Shown: positions 8,539 to 16,962 of the stretch, one piece after another
Numbering within the stretch: position 1 is the first letter of the stretch
How the letters are laid out: each line of letters begins with the position of its first letter
Source: Dehalococcoidia bacterium UBA2158
GTDB lineage: Bacteria; Chloroflexota; Dehalococcoidia; Lucifugimonadales; UBA3495
Assembly: GCA_002328185.1 (NCBI GenBank)
Contig: DCWQ01000036.1
Coordinates: forward strand, 48,327-106,198
Direction: 5' to 3'
DNA length: 57,872 nucleotides
Program-made: the position numbers and the translations under genes
Notes under the pieces: generated by a model
Told to the model about the DNA's origin: nothing
Databases searched by the model: none
The model's input: the letters and a program-made list of their open reading frames with translations, nothing else

Positions 8539-9438
8539 CTAGCGGAGCTGCTTGGGGAGACCGAACATGATGTCCTCTTCGACTCCGGACACCATGGTCA
8601 CCTTATCGGGGGACAGTTTTTTGATCACGCTCTCAACCAGCACCTCAGGGGTCGAGGCGCCCGAGGTGATGCCCACCTTTTTCTTGTCTTTCAACCATGC
8701 GGGGTCTATCTCTTCCGGCCCGTTGATCAGATAGGCCGGCACGCCTAGAGATTCGGCCACTTCCCGGAGCCGGTTGCAGTTGGAGCTATTCTGAGCGCCG
8801 ATGACCAAGACCAGGTCAACGGTGTCGGCCATCTGGTTGACGGCGTCCTGCCGGTTGGTGGTGGCGTAACAGATGTCGTTACGGACAACGGCACCCGGAA
8901 ACTTGTCTCTAATGGCGTCGATGGCCTGGGCCGTGTCGCCAACAGACAAGGTGGTCTGAGTAAGCACCGCCACTCCCTGTTCGACTTCCAAGTCGGCAAG
9001 CACCTGGTCGGAGGTGTCGTCGATCAGAGTCATCTCCACTTGGCCCATGGTGCCCCGGACTTCCTGATGGCCGCGGTGGCCAACCAACACTATTTTCTTG
9101 CCCTCACGGTGATATTTCTTGGCCTCATTGTGGACTTTGGTGACCAGCGGACAGACTGCGTCTATGACGCTGAGACTACGCGCCTTCGCCTTGACGAAAT
9201 CTTGGGGCGGGGAGCCGTGGGCTGAGAACACCACCAGCGATCCTTCAGGTATCTCTTCGACATCTTCCACCGTTATTGCGCCCCGGCGTTCCAAGTCGTT
9301 GACCACATACGGGTTGTGCACGATCTGGTGCTTGACGTAGACCGGCGGCCCGTACTTCCTGAGGCAGATATCAACCACATCGATAGCTCGCACCACTCCG
9401 GCGCAAAATCCCCTGGGCGAACTGAGTAAGACCTCCAA
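8539..9438 (-). CDS. ispH: 4-hydroxy-3-methylbut-2-enyl diphosphate reductase (IspH/LytB)
   Basis: IspH carries out the last step of the MEP isoprenoid pathway with a [4Fe-4S] cluster. The three cluster cysteines are present (C12 in GFCAG, C96 in DAVCPLV, C190 in NDICYAT), and the active-site H124/E126 lie in GHQEVRGTMGQ. AHG and NSSNCNRL are also present. The length of 299 is normal. The start is TTG at 9438; it is the only codon that gives the expected MEVLLSSPRGFCAG N-terminus, and AGGAGG lies about 8 nt upstream. The gene heads the run to the UPF0104 and DUF488 genes. Confidence 0.95.
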   Translation of the reverse strand: MEVLLSSPRGFCAGVVRAIDVVDICLRKYGPPVYVKHQIVHNPYVVNDLERRGAITVEDVEEIPEGSLVVFSAHGSPPQDFVKAKARSLSVIDAVCPLVTKVHNEAKKYHREGKKIVLVGHRGHQEVRGTMGQVEMTLIDDTSDQVLADLEVEQGVAVLTQTTLSVGDTAQAIDAIRDKFPGAVVRNDICYATTNRQDAVNQMADTVDLVLVIGAQNSSNCNRLREVAESLGVPAYLINGPEEIDPAWLKDKKKVGITSGASTPEVLVESVIKKLSPDKVTMVSGVEEDIMFGLPKQLR

Positions 9439-9637
9439 GGCCTATCCTCCTATATCTGACCCGGCGAGGGTTAAGCCCACACCTGGCATAAAACACTAGA
9501 ATACTCGGTAAGATGCGGATATCTATCCTAAGTACAATCCCGAGTCCAATCAATGATAGCGTATGCAACCGTCTTTTCATACGTTTTAACGCATCTCCGA
9601 AATCCATCGATTTCGGCTTTTCCAGTCTCAAACCCTA

Positions 9638-9646
9638 TGCTATAAT
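9638..9646 (+). promoter_or_regulatory. Extended -10 promoter for enoyl-CoA hydratase / prs
   Basis: TGCTATAAT, a perfect -10 with the TGn extension, lies 34 bp before the start at 9680. There is no good -35, which is usual for extended -10 promoters. Confidence 0.6.
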
Positions 9647-9679
9647 CCCCCTTGCCCCAAGTCCATCCTCGGTAGAACC

Positions 9680-10498
9680 ATGCCCGATTACCAGCACATA
9701 ATCCTAGAGAAAGACTCGGCTGAACACATTGCCAGGTTGACCATCAACAGACCCGAGCGCAGGAACGCTCTCAACGATGCCGCAACCGATGCGATGGGCC
9801 AAGCCATCGACGATGTGGCGGCGGACGACGATATCCGGGTACTGATCATCACCGGGGCCGGGCAGGCCTTCTGCGCCGGCGGCGACCTAAACGCCCTCCA
9901 AGGCGGCAGCGACCCAGGCCTGTGGGTCTCGGAAAACACTGACGACATCCGCCGCAGTTTCCAGGCGGCCCAGAGGGTGATGCTGGGCATTCAACGCATG
10001 GAAAAGCCGGTGATCGCCATGATCAACGGCACGGCCGTGGGGGCCGGGTTCGACATTGCCTGCGCCTGCGACATCCGCATCGCATCCCCCAAGGCCCGGT
10101 TCATGGTGGCCTATGTCCGCATCGGCCTATTCCCCGGTTTCGGCGGCACTTGGCTCCTCCCGCGGGTCCTGGGCAGCATGGGCAAGGCGGCAGAATTGCT
10201 GTTCACCGGCGACTTCATGGAGGCCGACGAAGGCTACCGCCTAGGCTTCTTGAACCGCGTGGTTGACGAGGATGAATTGGAGTCAACTACAATGGAAATG
10301 GCGCGAAAGATCGTCGCTGGGCCGCCCATCGCCATCAGACTTTCCAAACTCATGCTCTACAAAGGTCTTGAGTTTGACCTAGAAACGGCCTTGAAGATGG
10401 CCGCCGCTGCGGAGACAATCACCCTGACCTCCTACGACCACGGGGAGGGAACTCAGGCGATCCGGGAATCTCGAAAACCATTTTACGAGGGCCGCTGA
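9680..10498 (+). CDS. Enoyl-CoA hydratase/isomerase (crotonase) family protein
   Basis: The 272-residue product belongs to the crotonase superfamily: RPERRNALN at the N-terminus, ITGAGQAFCAGGDL forming the first oxyanion strand, and the second oxyanion region AMINGTAVGAGFDIACACD with FPGFGGTWLLPRVLG after it. Members hydrate enoyl-CoAs or isomerise or hydrolyse related thioesters, and the exact substrate cannot be read from sequence. Its stop overlaps the start of prs (TGATG at 10496-10500), so translation is coupled, although the two functions are not obviously linked. Confidence 0.88.
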   Translation: MPDYQHIILEKDSAEHIARLTINRPERRNALNDAATDAMGQAIDDVAADDDIRVLIITGAGQAFCAGGDLNALQGGSDPGLWVSENTDDIRRSFQAAQRVMLGIQRMEKPVIAMINGTAVGAGFDIACACDIRIASPKARFMVAYVRIGLFPGFGGTWLLPRVLGSMGKAAELLFTGDFMEADEGYRLGFLNRVVDEDELESTTMEMARKIVAGPPIAIRLSKLMLYKGLEFDLETALKMAAAAETITLTSYDHGEGTQAIRESRKPFYEGR

Positions 10499-11448
10499 TG
10501 AACCCGGTACTTGACGAACTTAAGATCTTCACCGGCAACGGTCACCCGGCGTTGGCCAAGTCGGTCTGTGACTACCTGGAGATCCCCTTGGGCCAGGCCG
10601 AGGTTTTCAAGTTTGCCAACGACAACTCCTTCGCGCGGATAAAAGAGAACATCCGGCAGCGCGATGTCTTCATAGTCCAGCCCACTTGCTTCCCAGTCAA
10701 CGACAACCTGATGGAACTGCTGATCATGATCGACGCCTGCAAACGGGCGTCGGCGGGCCGGATCACCGCCGTGGTCCCTTATTACGGCTACGGGCGCACC
10801 GACAAGAAAGACCAGCCCCGCGTCCCCATCACCGCCCGTCTAGTGGCCGACCTACTCACTGCCGCCGGGGCCGACCGCCTGTTGACCATCGACCTGCACG
10901 CCGGGCAGATCCAGGGGTTCTTCAACATCCCCGTGGATGAACTGACCACACTGCCGCTCCTGGGCGAATATTTCCAGGCCAAAGAGATTCAGGACCTGGT
11001 TGTGGTAGCTGTGGACATCGGCATCAGCAAGAAGGCCCGCGATATCGCCGAGCGCCTTGGCGCCCCCTTGGCCATCATCGAAAAACGGCGGATCAGCAAC
11101 AACGACACCAGCGAGACCATGAACGTCATCGGTGAGGTTGCAGGCAAGACCGCCCTGGTCTTCGATGACGAGATAGTCACCGGCGGCTCCATCGTTAATG
11201 CCGCCAAAGCGTTGTCGGAAGAGGGCGTGAAAGATGTGTTCTGCTGCGTGACCCACCCGGTACTGTCCCAAGACGGGGCTAAAGTCATGGCCAAGAGTAA
11301 ATTTTCCGAGGTGGTGGTGACCGACACCATCCCCATGTCTCCCGAAAAACGGAACGGCAAATTTACCGTCCTATCCGTGGCTCCGTTGCTGGGCGAGGCC
11401 ATCTACCGCATCCACAAGGGCCAGTCCGTCGGCGACCTATTCAAATAA
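10498..11448 (+). CDS. prs: Ribose-phosphate pyrophosphokinase
   Basis: The enzyme makes PRPP from ribose 5-phosphate and ATP for nucleotide, His and Trp synthesis. The 316 residues fit. Visible are the N-terminal TGNGHPALAKSVCDYL, the flexible-loop region YYGYGRTDKKDQPR, the metal-binding IDLHAGQIQGFF, and a PRPP/ribose-phosphate loop reading VFDDEIVTGGSIVNA. The loop departs from the common VDDMIDTGGT form but keeps the acidic pair and TGG. It is translationally coupled to the preceding crotonase gene. Confidence 0.93.
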   Translation: MNPVLDELKIFTGNGHPALAKSVCDYLEIPLGQAEVFKFANDNSFARIKENIRQRDVFIVQPTCFPVNDNLMELLIMIDACKRASAGRITAVVPYYGYGRTDKKDQPRVPITARLVADLLTAAGADRLLTIDLHAGQIQGFFNIPVDELTTLPLLGEYFQAKEIQDLVVVAVDIGISKKARDIAERLGAPLAIIEKRRISNNDTSETMNVIGEVAGKTALVFDDEIVTGGSIVNAAKALSEEGVKDVFCCVTHPVLSQDGAKVMAKSKFSEVVVTDTIPMSPEKRNGKFTVLSVAPLLGEAIYRIHKGQSVGDLFK

Positions 11449-11505
11449 CGGCCTCCCGCACTCCGTTCTTCGCCGAGGCCAGTCTCCTTCCCATTCGATT
11501 CGCGG

Positions 11506-11511
11506 TATAAT
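11506..11511 (+). promoter_or_regulatory. -10 element upstream of the amidohydrolase
   Basis: A consensus TATAAT lies 69 bp upstream of the gene at 11580. No clear -35 is visible. The start itself is marked by AGGAGG about 10 nt upstream. Confidence 0.45.
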
Positions 11512-11579
11512 TTGCCGTCTGGCTCAGCCAGCCAGGCTCGTTATGTAATCGCCAGTGTATTTAGGAGGCCTATTTCCTC

Positions 11580-12755
11580 ATGTATGACTTGATCGTGAAG
11601 AGCGGCATTGTAGTGGACCCGTCCCAGAACCTCCACGGCATCAGCGACGTTGCCATCGAGGACGGCAAGATCGCCAAGATCGCCGCAGACATCCCTGCCG
11701 AAGAAGCCAAGCGGGTCGTTGAAGTCAAAGGTAAGGTCGTCACCCCCGGACTGATCGACCTACACACCCACGTTTACTCCGGCGTCAACGCCAACGGGGT
11801 GGACCCCGACATCGGCGGCGTTCGAGCTGGCATCACCACTATGGTGGACGCCGGAAGCGCCGGCTGCGATAACTTTGGCGGATTCCCGGCCCACATCCTG
11901 CCCAACGCCTCCACCGAGATCATTTGCTTCCTGCACATCTGCCGCACCGGGCTGAACACGACACCAGATATTTTCAGTCTGGAAAGCATCGACCTAGACA
12001 AGACCATCGAGGTTATCAAGGACAACGATGGGGTTATCTCAGGCGTGAAGGCCCGGATGGTCTCTCCCGCTCTGGAGATCATGGGTATGGAGATGCCCCG
12101 GTTGGCCAAGCGGGCTGCCATGGAGGCCGGGGTGCCCCTGATGGTGCACATCGGCGACACAATGAAGCGTTACAACGCCAATGTGATCCGTGAACTGCTG
12201 CCCATCCTGGACAAAGGCGATATCGTAACCCACTACTTCACCGCCAATCCCGGCGGCGTCTTGGACAGCAACAGCAAACTGGTGCCCGAGGCCAAAGAGG
12301 CCCATGACCGAGGCGTGTGGCTGGACACGGCCCACGGCCAGATGAATTTCAGCTTCGATGTGGGGCAAAAGATCCTGGACCAAGGCGTTGTTCCCCATTG
12401 CATCAGCACCGACCTGACAGTGCCAGGGCGACGAAACACGGTGCACAGCATGACCGAGATGATGACCCGGTTCCTGGCCATGGGCTTCACCTTCGACCAG
12501 GTCGTGACCATGTCCACTGAGAACCCGGCCAAGGCCGCAGGCGTGGCTGACCGTCTCGGCACTCTGGCCGTTGGCAAGCAGGCCGACTTATCGGTACTGG
12601 AGATCAAAGACGGCGACTGGGTGCTATACGACATCCTGCGCGAAGGCATGAAGAGCGACAAGGCCGTCATCCCCGTAATGGCCATCAAGAAAGGCAAGGT
12701 CTTCGAAGCTGGTTGGGGCCCCCGCCCCTGGGGCTGGGAGCCGGACTCGGCGTAG
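11580..12755 (+). CDS. Dihydroorotase-like amidohydrolase/deacetylase metallo-enzyme
   Basis: The 391-residue product is a metal-dependent hydrolase of the amidohydrolase superfamily, close to the amidohydrolase/deacetylase group. The metal ligands are visible in order: H62 and H64 (LIDLHTHVY), a probable carboxylated Lys K157 (GVKARM), H190 (MVHIGD), H218 (THYFTA) and the catalytic D278 (STDLT). Beta-strand segments at both ends form the small sandwich domain, including GKVVTPGLID and GKQADLSVLEI. Related enzymes act on cyclic amides or N-acyl and O-acyl compounds; the substrate is unknown. It is a single-gene unit with a strong ribosome-binding site. Confidence 0.85.
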   Translation: MYDLIVKSGIVVDPSQNLHGISDVAIEDGKIAKIAADIPAEEAKRVVEVKGKVVTPGLIDLHTHVYSGVNANGVDPDIGGVRAGITTMVDAGSAGCDNFGGFPAHILPNASTEIICFLHICRTGLNTTPDIFSLESIDLDKTIEVIKDNDGVISGVKARMVSPALEIMGMEMPRLAKRAAMEAGVPLMVHIGDTMKRYNANVIRELLPILDKGDIVTHYFTANPGGVLDSNSKLVPEAKEAHDRGVWLDTAHGQMNFSFDVGQKILDQGVVPHCISTDLTVPGRRNTVHSMTEMMTRFLAMGFTFDQVVTMSTENPAKAAGVADRLGTLAVGKQADLSVLEIKDGDWVLYDILREGMKSDKAVIPVMAIKKGKVFEAGWGPRPWGWEPDSA

Positions 12756-12788
12756 GTTTTTTCAGACTAAGCGAACATGGTTTGCGCA

Positions 12789-12821
12789 ACGTAGGGGCAC
12801 GGCAATGCCGTGCCCCTACGT
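12789..12821. repeat. Perfect 16-bp palindrome (REP-like)
   Basis: ACGTAGGGGCACGGCA and its exact reverse complement are separated by one base. It lies between the convergent amidohydrolase and IMPase-like genes. It could act as a hairpin terminator or be a dispersed repeat. The GTAGG edge is shared with other palindromes in this window. Confidence 0.7.
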
Positions 12822-12860
12822 CGTCGGTTCAGACCCCGTTAGACCTGACATAGCAGGTTA

Positions 12861-12876
12861 AAGACCCGCGCCTACG
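12861..12876. repeat. Half copy of the GTAGGCGCGGGTTT repeat, overlapping a stop codon
   Basis: AAGACCCGCGCCTACG is the reverse complement of the CGTAGGCGCGGGT arm seen at 16232 and 26863. The last bases of the IMPase-like gene, including its TAG stop (complement at 12872-12874), lie inside the repeat. Confidence 0.6.
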
Positions 12877-13879
12877 ATTTTGTTTCCGGTCCGGTGTTGG
12901 CTTCTGCCTCAGGCCTGGCTACCGGCTTCTTTTTTCGCCTGCGGAGTAGCCGGGTCAACTTCCTGATCTGGCCAGACAGGCTGAACCGGCGCTTTACGTT
13001 GTCGGCGATCATGGGCGCGACTTTCTGGTTGCCGGCCACCAGTGGGGCCATCCAGCCACGCAGTTCTTTCATGGTTGGCGTTTCCTCTTCCCAACTAGGA
13101 ATCAGACACTCCATGGGGTGCCAGCGCTTCTCGCCGCGAAAGCGGGTCATCACCGTGCCGCCCGCCTCTACTACCGCCAATGCCCCGCCGGCCATGTCCC
13201 AGAGTCTGGGAGCGCCGAACATGGCGTATTGCAGCACGCCCCGGGCCGTCATGGCTAGTTCGTAGGCGATGCTGCCGGTGGTACGCACTTCTCCGGCCTT
13301 GCCGGCCAGTTTTCCTGTGAAGCCCTGGCCCACGCCAAAATAGCCAGGAACACCGATCAGGCGACTGGGCACCGGCTCGTCTGACTCGTAAACTTTAACT
13401 GGCTCATCATCGGCGAAGCAGCCACCGCCCTTGCGGCAGTGGAGCACGAACCCGCCGTCATTGTTCGGCCAGGGCACGTACAGCGCGGCGGCCATGGGCC
13501 AACCCCGGTACAGCACGCCGATAGACGACCCAAACACGGGCAGTCCGTTCATGAAGTTGGTGGTGCCGTCCAGCGGGTCCAGCACCCAGAGGATATCCTT
13601 GGCCAGTTCCTCGGACTCCTTCTCTTCCTTGGTGCCCTCTTCCCCAAGGATGCCGTGGTCGGGGAAGCGTTTGAGAATCTCGGCGGACAAGTATTCCTGG
13701 GCTTCCTCGTCGGCGGCGGTCACCGGGTCGCGTTCGTTTTCGTCTTTGAACTCGACGGCTATCTGCTTGCCGAAATGCCCGGCCAAGATGTGGCCCGCGC
13801 CGCGGGCGATCTCCACGGCGTGCTGTTCGATCTCCTGGGCTAAGGCATCATCCCAAAGCTGCAAAACGCCACCATTCAC
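12872..13879 (-). CDS. Inositol-monophosphatase-family phosphatase
   Basis: The 335-residue product has the lithium-sensitive phosphatase motifs: GEEG (79-82), DPLDGTTNF (101-109) and WDMAGGAL (about 227-234), which bind two or three Mg2+ ions. Family members dephosphorylate inositol 1-phosphate, fructose 1,6-bisphosphate or PAP; which applies here is unclear. It is 60-70 residues longer than a simple IMPase because of a basic C-terminal tail (RKLTRLLRRRKKKPVARP) of low complexity. The stop codon lies inside a dispersed repeat, so the tail may have been rewritten by repeat insertion. Confidence 0.87.
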   Translation of the reverse strand: MNGGVLQLWDDALAQEIEQHAVEIARGAGHILAGHFGKQIAVEFKDENERDPVTAADEEAQEYLSAEILKRFPDHGILGEEGTKEEKESEELAKDILWVLDPLDGTTNFMNGLPVFGSSIGVLYRGWPMAAALYVPWPNNDGGFVLHCRKGGGCFADDEPVKVYESDEPVPSRLIGVPGYFGVGQGFTGKLAGKAGEVRTTGSIAYELAMTARGVLQYAMFGAPRLWDMAGGALAVVEAGGTVMTRFRGEKRWHPMECLIPSWEEETPTMKELRGWMAPLVAGNQKVAPMIADNVKRRFSLSGQIRKLTRLLRRRKKKPVARPEAEANTGPETKS

Positions 13880-13941
13880 GCTCGAATTCCTCTGCTACGA
13901 GGCGTCTGGAGTATAGCATGGGCCAGCATCGGCCCCGCGCC

Positions 13942-13950
13942 TGATATAAT
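13942..13950 (+). promoter_or_regulatory. Extended -10 promoter for the SDR gene
   Basis: TGATATAAT (TGn plus perfect TATAAT) lies 78 bp before the ATG at 14028. No good -35 is seen. Confidence 0.5.
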
Positions 13951-14027
13951 CCTCGTTGCTGCCCGGCATCGGGCGGACTCCGGACGAATGAACAGCCCCG
14001 ATATATCCAGGGCTATGAGGACGAGAT

Positions 14028-14819
14028 ATGGACTTGGGACTGAAGGACAAGGTTGCCATCGTCGGCGGCGCCAGCAAGGGACTGGGCCGGGCATCCGCTC
14101 AGGTGCTGGCAGAAGAGGGCGCCAAGGTGACCATCTGCAGCCGGACCAGCGCCGACTTGGAGCAGGCGGCTGATGAGATCCGCAAGTCCACCGGCGCCGA
14201 GGTCATGACCTACGCCGCCGACCTGGACAAATTGGAGTCTATCATCGGCCTGATCGACGCCACTGTGAAACAGTTTGGCGGGCTGGACATCCTGGTCAAC
14301 AACTCAGGCGGACCGCCCCTGGCCCGCTCCCTGGACGCCACCGAGGAGCAGTGGGAGACCGCTGTCCACCGATCGCTGATCTTCTTTGGCCGCATGTGCC
14401 GGGAGAGCATTCCCCACCTGCGGGAGCGGGGAGGCGGACGCATCATCAACATCCTGGCCAGCACGGTCTACAATCCCATCCCCAACCTGGCACTTTCGGG
14501 CGCCACCCGCATGGGGGTCGTCGCCTATTCCAAGAGCCTGGCCGACGAGGTGGGACGGGACGGCATTCTGGTCAACAACGTTTGTCCCGGGTCCATCCTC
14601 AGCGAACGCATGCTCTCCAACGTCACCTCCCGCGCCAAGGAACTGGGCATCAGCGTGGAGGACGCCATGGCCAACCGGGCTAAGGACACTGCCGTGGGCC
14701 GCGTGGGCGAACCGATGGAACTGGCCAACCTGGTGGCCTTCCTGGCTTCGGACAAGTCCACCTACATCACCGGCACCACCATCCTGGTCGACGGCGGGCT
14801 AGTCCGCTCTGTGATGTAA
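14028..14819 (+). CDS. Short-chain dehydrogenase/reductase with altered catalytic residues
   Basis: The 263-residue product is a classical-length SDR: GGASKGLG (13-20) for the cofactor, NNSGG in place of NNAG, and the C-terminal YITGTTILVDGG. The active-site Ser is likely S145, but the YxxxK motif is gone. Aligning the SxxxxAGVxxxxKSLA helix puts S157 where Tyr belongs and R161 where Lys belongs. Such changes occur in a subgroup of FabG-like SDRs, so the gene may be functional with different chemistry. It is followed 50 bp later by a broken methyltransferase on the same strand. Confidence 0.85.
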   Translation: MDLGLKDKVAIVGGASKGLGRASAQVLAEEGAKVTICSRTSADLEQAADEIRKSTGAEVMTYAADLDKLESIIGLIDATVKQFGGLDILVNNSGGPPLARSLDATEEQWETAVHRSLIFFGRMCRESIPHLRERGGGRIINILASTVYNPIPNLALSGATRMGVVAYSKSLADEVGRDGILVNNVCPGSILSERMLSNVTSRAKELGISVEDAMANRAKDTAVGRVGEPMELANLVAFLASDKSTYITGTTILVDGGLVRSVM

Positions 14820-14868
14820 GCCGGTCCTTAACCGCCTGAGCACTCAGATTCCAGATCAGGAGACGACC

Positions 14869-15665
14869 TTGGCAAAAGGAACGCTGTCGCTTTGGAACTC
14901 GTCAGATGCCTATGACCGGTGCATGGGTCGTTGGAGCCGGAAGGTTGCGCCGTTATTTCTGGACTGGCTTGATGCCCCAACCGAAAAAACTTGGATCGAC
15001 ATCGAATGTGGGTCAGGCGGCCTGACCCATCAGATCGAGGTAAAGTTCTCACCGTCCCAACTCATGTGCATAGACCCTTCAGATGGCTTCGTAGAGTCAG
15101 CAAAGGAGTAGGTACCGAGCGGCGATTTCCGCATCGGAAGTGCTGTAGAGTTCGATCTCCCTGACCGGTCACTAGACCTTGCGGTCTCCGAACTGGGATT
15201 GAATTTCGTACTTGACAGCGGGAAAGTGATCTCCAAAATGGCTCGGATCGTGCTTCCTGGTGAAACCGTGGCGTCATACGTTTGGGACTACGCCGGGCAG
15301 ATGCAGATCATGCGCTATTTCTTCGACTCTGCTCTAGAGATAGACGAAGGCGCATCGGCGTTCGATGACGGAGTCAACGCCTCCATCTACCGGCCACAGC
15401 CCCTGACCGATGCATACAACGCAGCGGGTCTGGTCGATGTGGAAACGACTGCGATTGATATACAGACCCCGTTAGTAGATTTCGACGATTATTGGTCGCC
15501 GTTTCTCGGCGGCACGGGATCAGCCCCGCGACATTGCTTGTTGCTGGACGAAAACACGAGAAACCGGATTAAGATTCGGTCCAAGCAAAGTTGCCGACCG
15601 GTCCGAGCGACGAGATTCTACTCGCGCCTAGGGCTTGGGCGGTGAAAGGCACAGTTCGAAACTGA
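14869..15665 (+). pseudogene. Class I SAM-dependent methyltransferase interrupted by TAG and a frameshift
   Basis: A TTG-initiated frame encodes the start of a small-molecule methyltransferase, with motif I in an altered form (WIDIECGSGGLT, usual VGCGTG) and CIDPSDGFVESAKE. An in-frame TAG at 15109-15111 interrupts it. The same frame then continues without loss: SGDFRIGSAVEFDLPDRSL, LNFVLDSGKVISKMARIV and VASYVWDYAGQM match the normal order of the family. Near 15580 the frame slips, and the expected C-terminus (LPTGPSDEILLAPRAWAVKG) reads in the +1 frame to a TGA at 15663-15665. Two independent lesions make this a pseudogene. Recoding of TAG is unlikely because neighbours show no such use. 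Confidence 0.8.
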
Positions 15666-15689
15666 TTCGTTATCTAGAACTCGAGACTT

Positions 15690-16046
15690 ATGGCATTTCA
15701 ACGCAGACATATTGAGGAACCCACGGATGCTGCTGGCTTCATCGACCGGGGCAACCGGTACAGCCGTAACGGCGTTTATCACAAGGCCATCGAGGACTAC
15801 ACCAAGGCCATCGAGTTGGACCCGGAATCCGACGACGCCTATTACAACCGCGGTTGTTCCTGGTACGAAGCGGGGAAGAACACCGAGTCCATAGCCGACC
15901 TGACCCGGGCCATCGAGCTGAACCCGATGGCCGACCATTACTTCGGCCAACGAGCCATCGTGTACATCTTCGATGACCGGCCCGACCTGGCCCAAGCCGA
16001 CGAGGACGTCTGCCAGGAGTTGCGGATCCGCGCCCAAGAGGGTTGA
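15690..16046 (+). CDS. Small TPR-repeat protein
   Basis: The 118-residue product has two clear tetratricopeptide repeats with the W/G/Y/A/P pattern: AGFIDRGNRYSRNGVYHKAIEDYTKAIELDP and AYYNRGCSWY...ADLTRAIELNP, plus a partial third helix pair. TPRs bind other proteins; no catalytic part is present. It has its own terminator just downstream. Confidence 0.75.
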   Translation: MAFQRRHIEEPTDAAGFIDRGNRYSRNGVYHKAIEDYTKAIELDPESDDAYYNRGCSWYEAGKNTESIADLTRAIELNPMADHYFGQRAIVYIFDDRPDLAQADEDVCQELRIRAQEG

Positions 16047-16078
16047 TCCGAAGGCTGCGCAACACGAACCAACCTAGG

Positions 16079-16104
16079 GGCAGGTCTCTGACCTGCCTTT
16101 TTTG
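16079..16104 (+). terminator. Rho-independent terminator after the TPR gene
   Basis: An 8-bp perfect stem GGCAGGTC/GACCTGCC with a 3-nt loop (16079-16097) is followed by a run of T from 16098. Confidence 0.85.
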
Positions 16105-16158
16105 TCGTCAACCGAATTTCTTCTTGCCGCCGTGCCCCTCTCCAGACCCAACCGGGTG

Positions 16159-16201
16159 ATGGTAGAGCAGGGCGGGTTTTCAACCCGCCCTGCTCTACCA
16201 T
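16159..16201. repeat. 20-bp perfect inverted repeat with 3-nt loop
   Basis: GGTAGAGCAGGGCGGGTT and two more flanking bases pair exactly with their complement after TTC. No T run follows it on either side. It is one of the strongest hairpins in the window and is adjacent to another REP-like palindrome. Confidence 0.75.
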
Positions 16202-16231
16202 ACTTGTACATCCTTAATGCTCTCCCCGCCG

Positions 16232-16262
16232 CGTAGGCGCGGGTCAAAAATCCGCGCCTACG
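16232..16262. repeat. REP-like palindrome CGTAGGCGCGG
   Basis: Two 11-bp arms CGTAGGCGCGG/CCGCGCCTACG surround a 9-nt loop. The same arm sequence occurs at 12861, 26863 and 26987. Confidence 0.75.
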
Positions 16263-16548
16263 GAGAATGGTGCCCCTTTTAGAACCTTCCTTCTTCCGTC
16301 TGCGTCGAATTTTATGGGCGCATTGAAAACGGTCGTCCACCGAAAAATCGGCAGAGGCGAACTAACCTACCAAGATGACCACGGCAGAAAAGACCAAAGG
16401 CTCCGTCAATTCGGGCCGCAACTACAGATTCGGGCGATTCCGAAGGAAGAAGCGATAATCTGTCAGTGCTATAAGCATAAACGTAGGGGGGCGCCGCCCT
16501 TCCGCGGAAGGATCGCGCTCTTACGTTTTATATGCCCCATTTACGTTT
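16263..16548. other. Intergenic region without recognisable gene
   Basis: An 83-residue open frame on the plus strand (16314-16565) crosses this stretch, but its product is basic and of no recognisable family, and it overlaps the end of the DUF35 gene. I see no tRNA or riboswitch. An imperfect inverted pair (ATAAACGTA near 16474 and TACGTTTTAT near 16522) may be another eroded repeat. Confidence 0.4.
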
Positions 16549-16959
16549 TTATGATGCGGGTTTGAAGAAGGGAACCGATATCTGGTCGGTGGCCCGTTGG
16601 AAAGTTACTTCCACTGCCATGCCGATGGATACGTCTTTGGGGTCGCACTCCACGATGTTGGTGAACATGCGCACGCCTTCATCCAGTTCCACCAGGGCCA
16701 GCACGTAAGGGCCGGTGTCGAAGCCCGGCGTGCGGTTCTGGTTGGTCACGGTGAAGGTCCAGACGATGCCCCGTCCTGATGACGGTATCCACTTTATTTC
16801 GTTGGACCAGCAGTTGGCGCAGATGCCCCGTGGGTACCACTGGTACTCGTTGCAGCTATCGCACTTCTGGATCAGCAGGGTGCCCCGACGGCACATGTCC
16901 CAGAAGGTCTTGGTCTCGCCGATGATCGTTGGCAGGGGTTTGGTCCAAGAGGTGGTCAT
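16549..16959 (-). CDS. DUF35 Zn-ribbon/OB-fold acyl-CoA-binding protein
   Basis: The 136-residue product has a four-Cys zinc ribbon (C33, C36, C47, C50) followed by an OB fold (about residues 58-130, beginning SGRGIVWTFTV). Proteins of this type hold acyl-CoA and partner with thiolase-like subunits, as in archaeal acetoacetyl-CoA thiolase/HMG-CoA synthase and in the ChsH2-Ltp2 steroid side-chain aldolase. The thiolase gene ends 3 bp upstream, and the two are surely translated as a unit. Confidence 0.88.
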   Translation of the reverse strand: MTTSWTKPLPTIIGETKTFWDMCRRGTLLIQKCDSCNEYQWYPRGICANCWSNEIKWIPSSGRGIVWTFTVTNQNRTPGFDTGPYVLALVELDEGVRMFTNIVECDPKDVSIGMAVEVTFQRATDQISVPFFKPAS

Positions 16960-16962
16960 TAT

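Noticed and set aside
15109..15111. Recoded TAG (pyrrolysine or suppressor) in the methyltransferase
   Set aside because: It is not an MtmB-type methylamine methyltransferase, a second frameshift is present, and other broken genes have TGA and TAA as well.
16314..16565. 83-codon plus-strand ORF
   Set aside because: No family, no ribosome-binding site, basic composition, and it overlaps the end of the DUF35 gene on the other strand.
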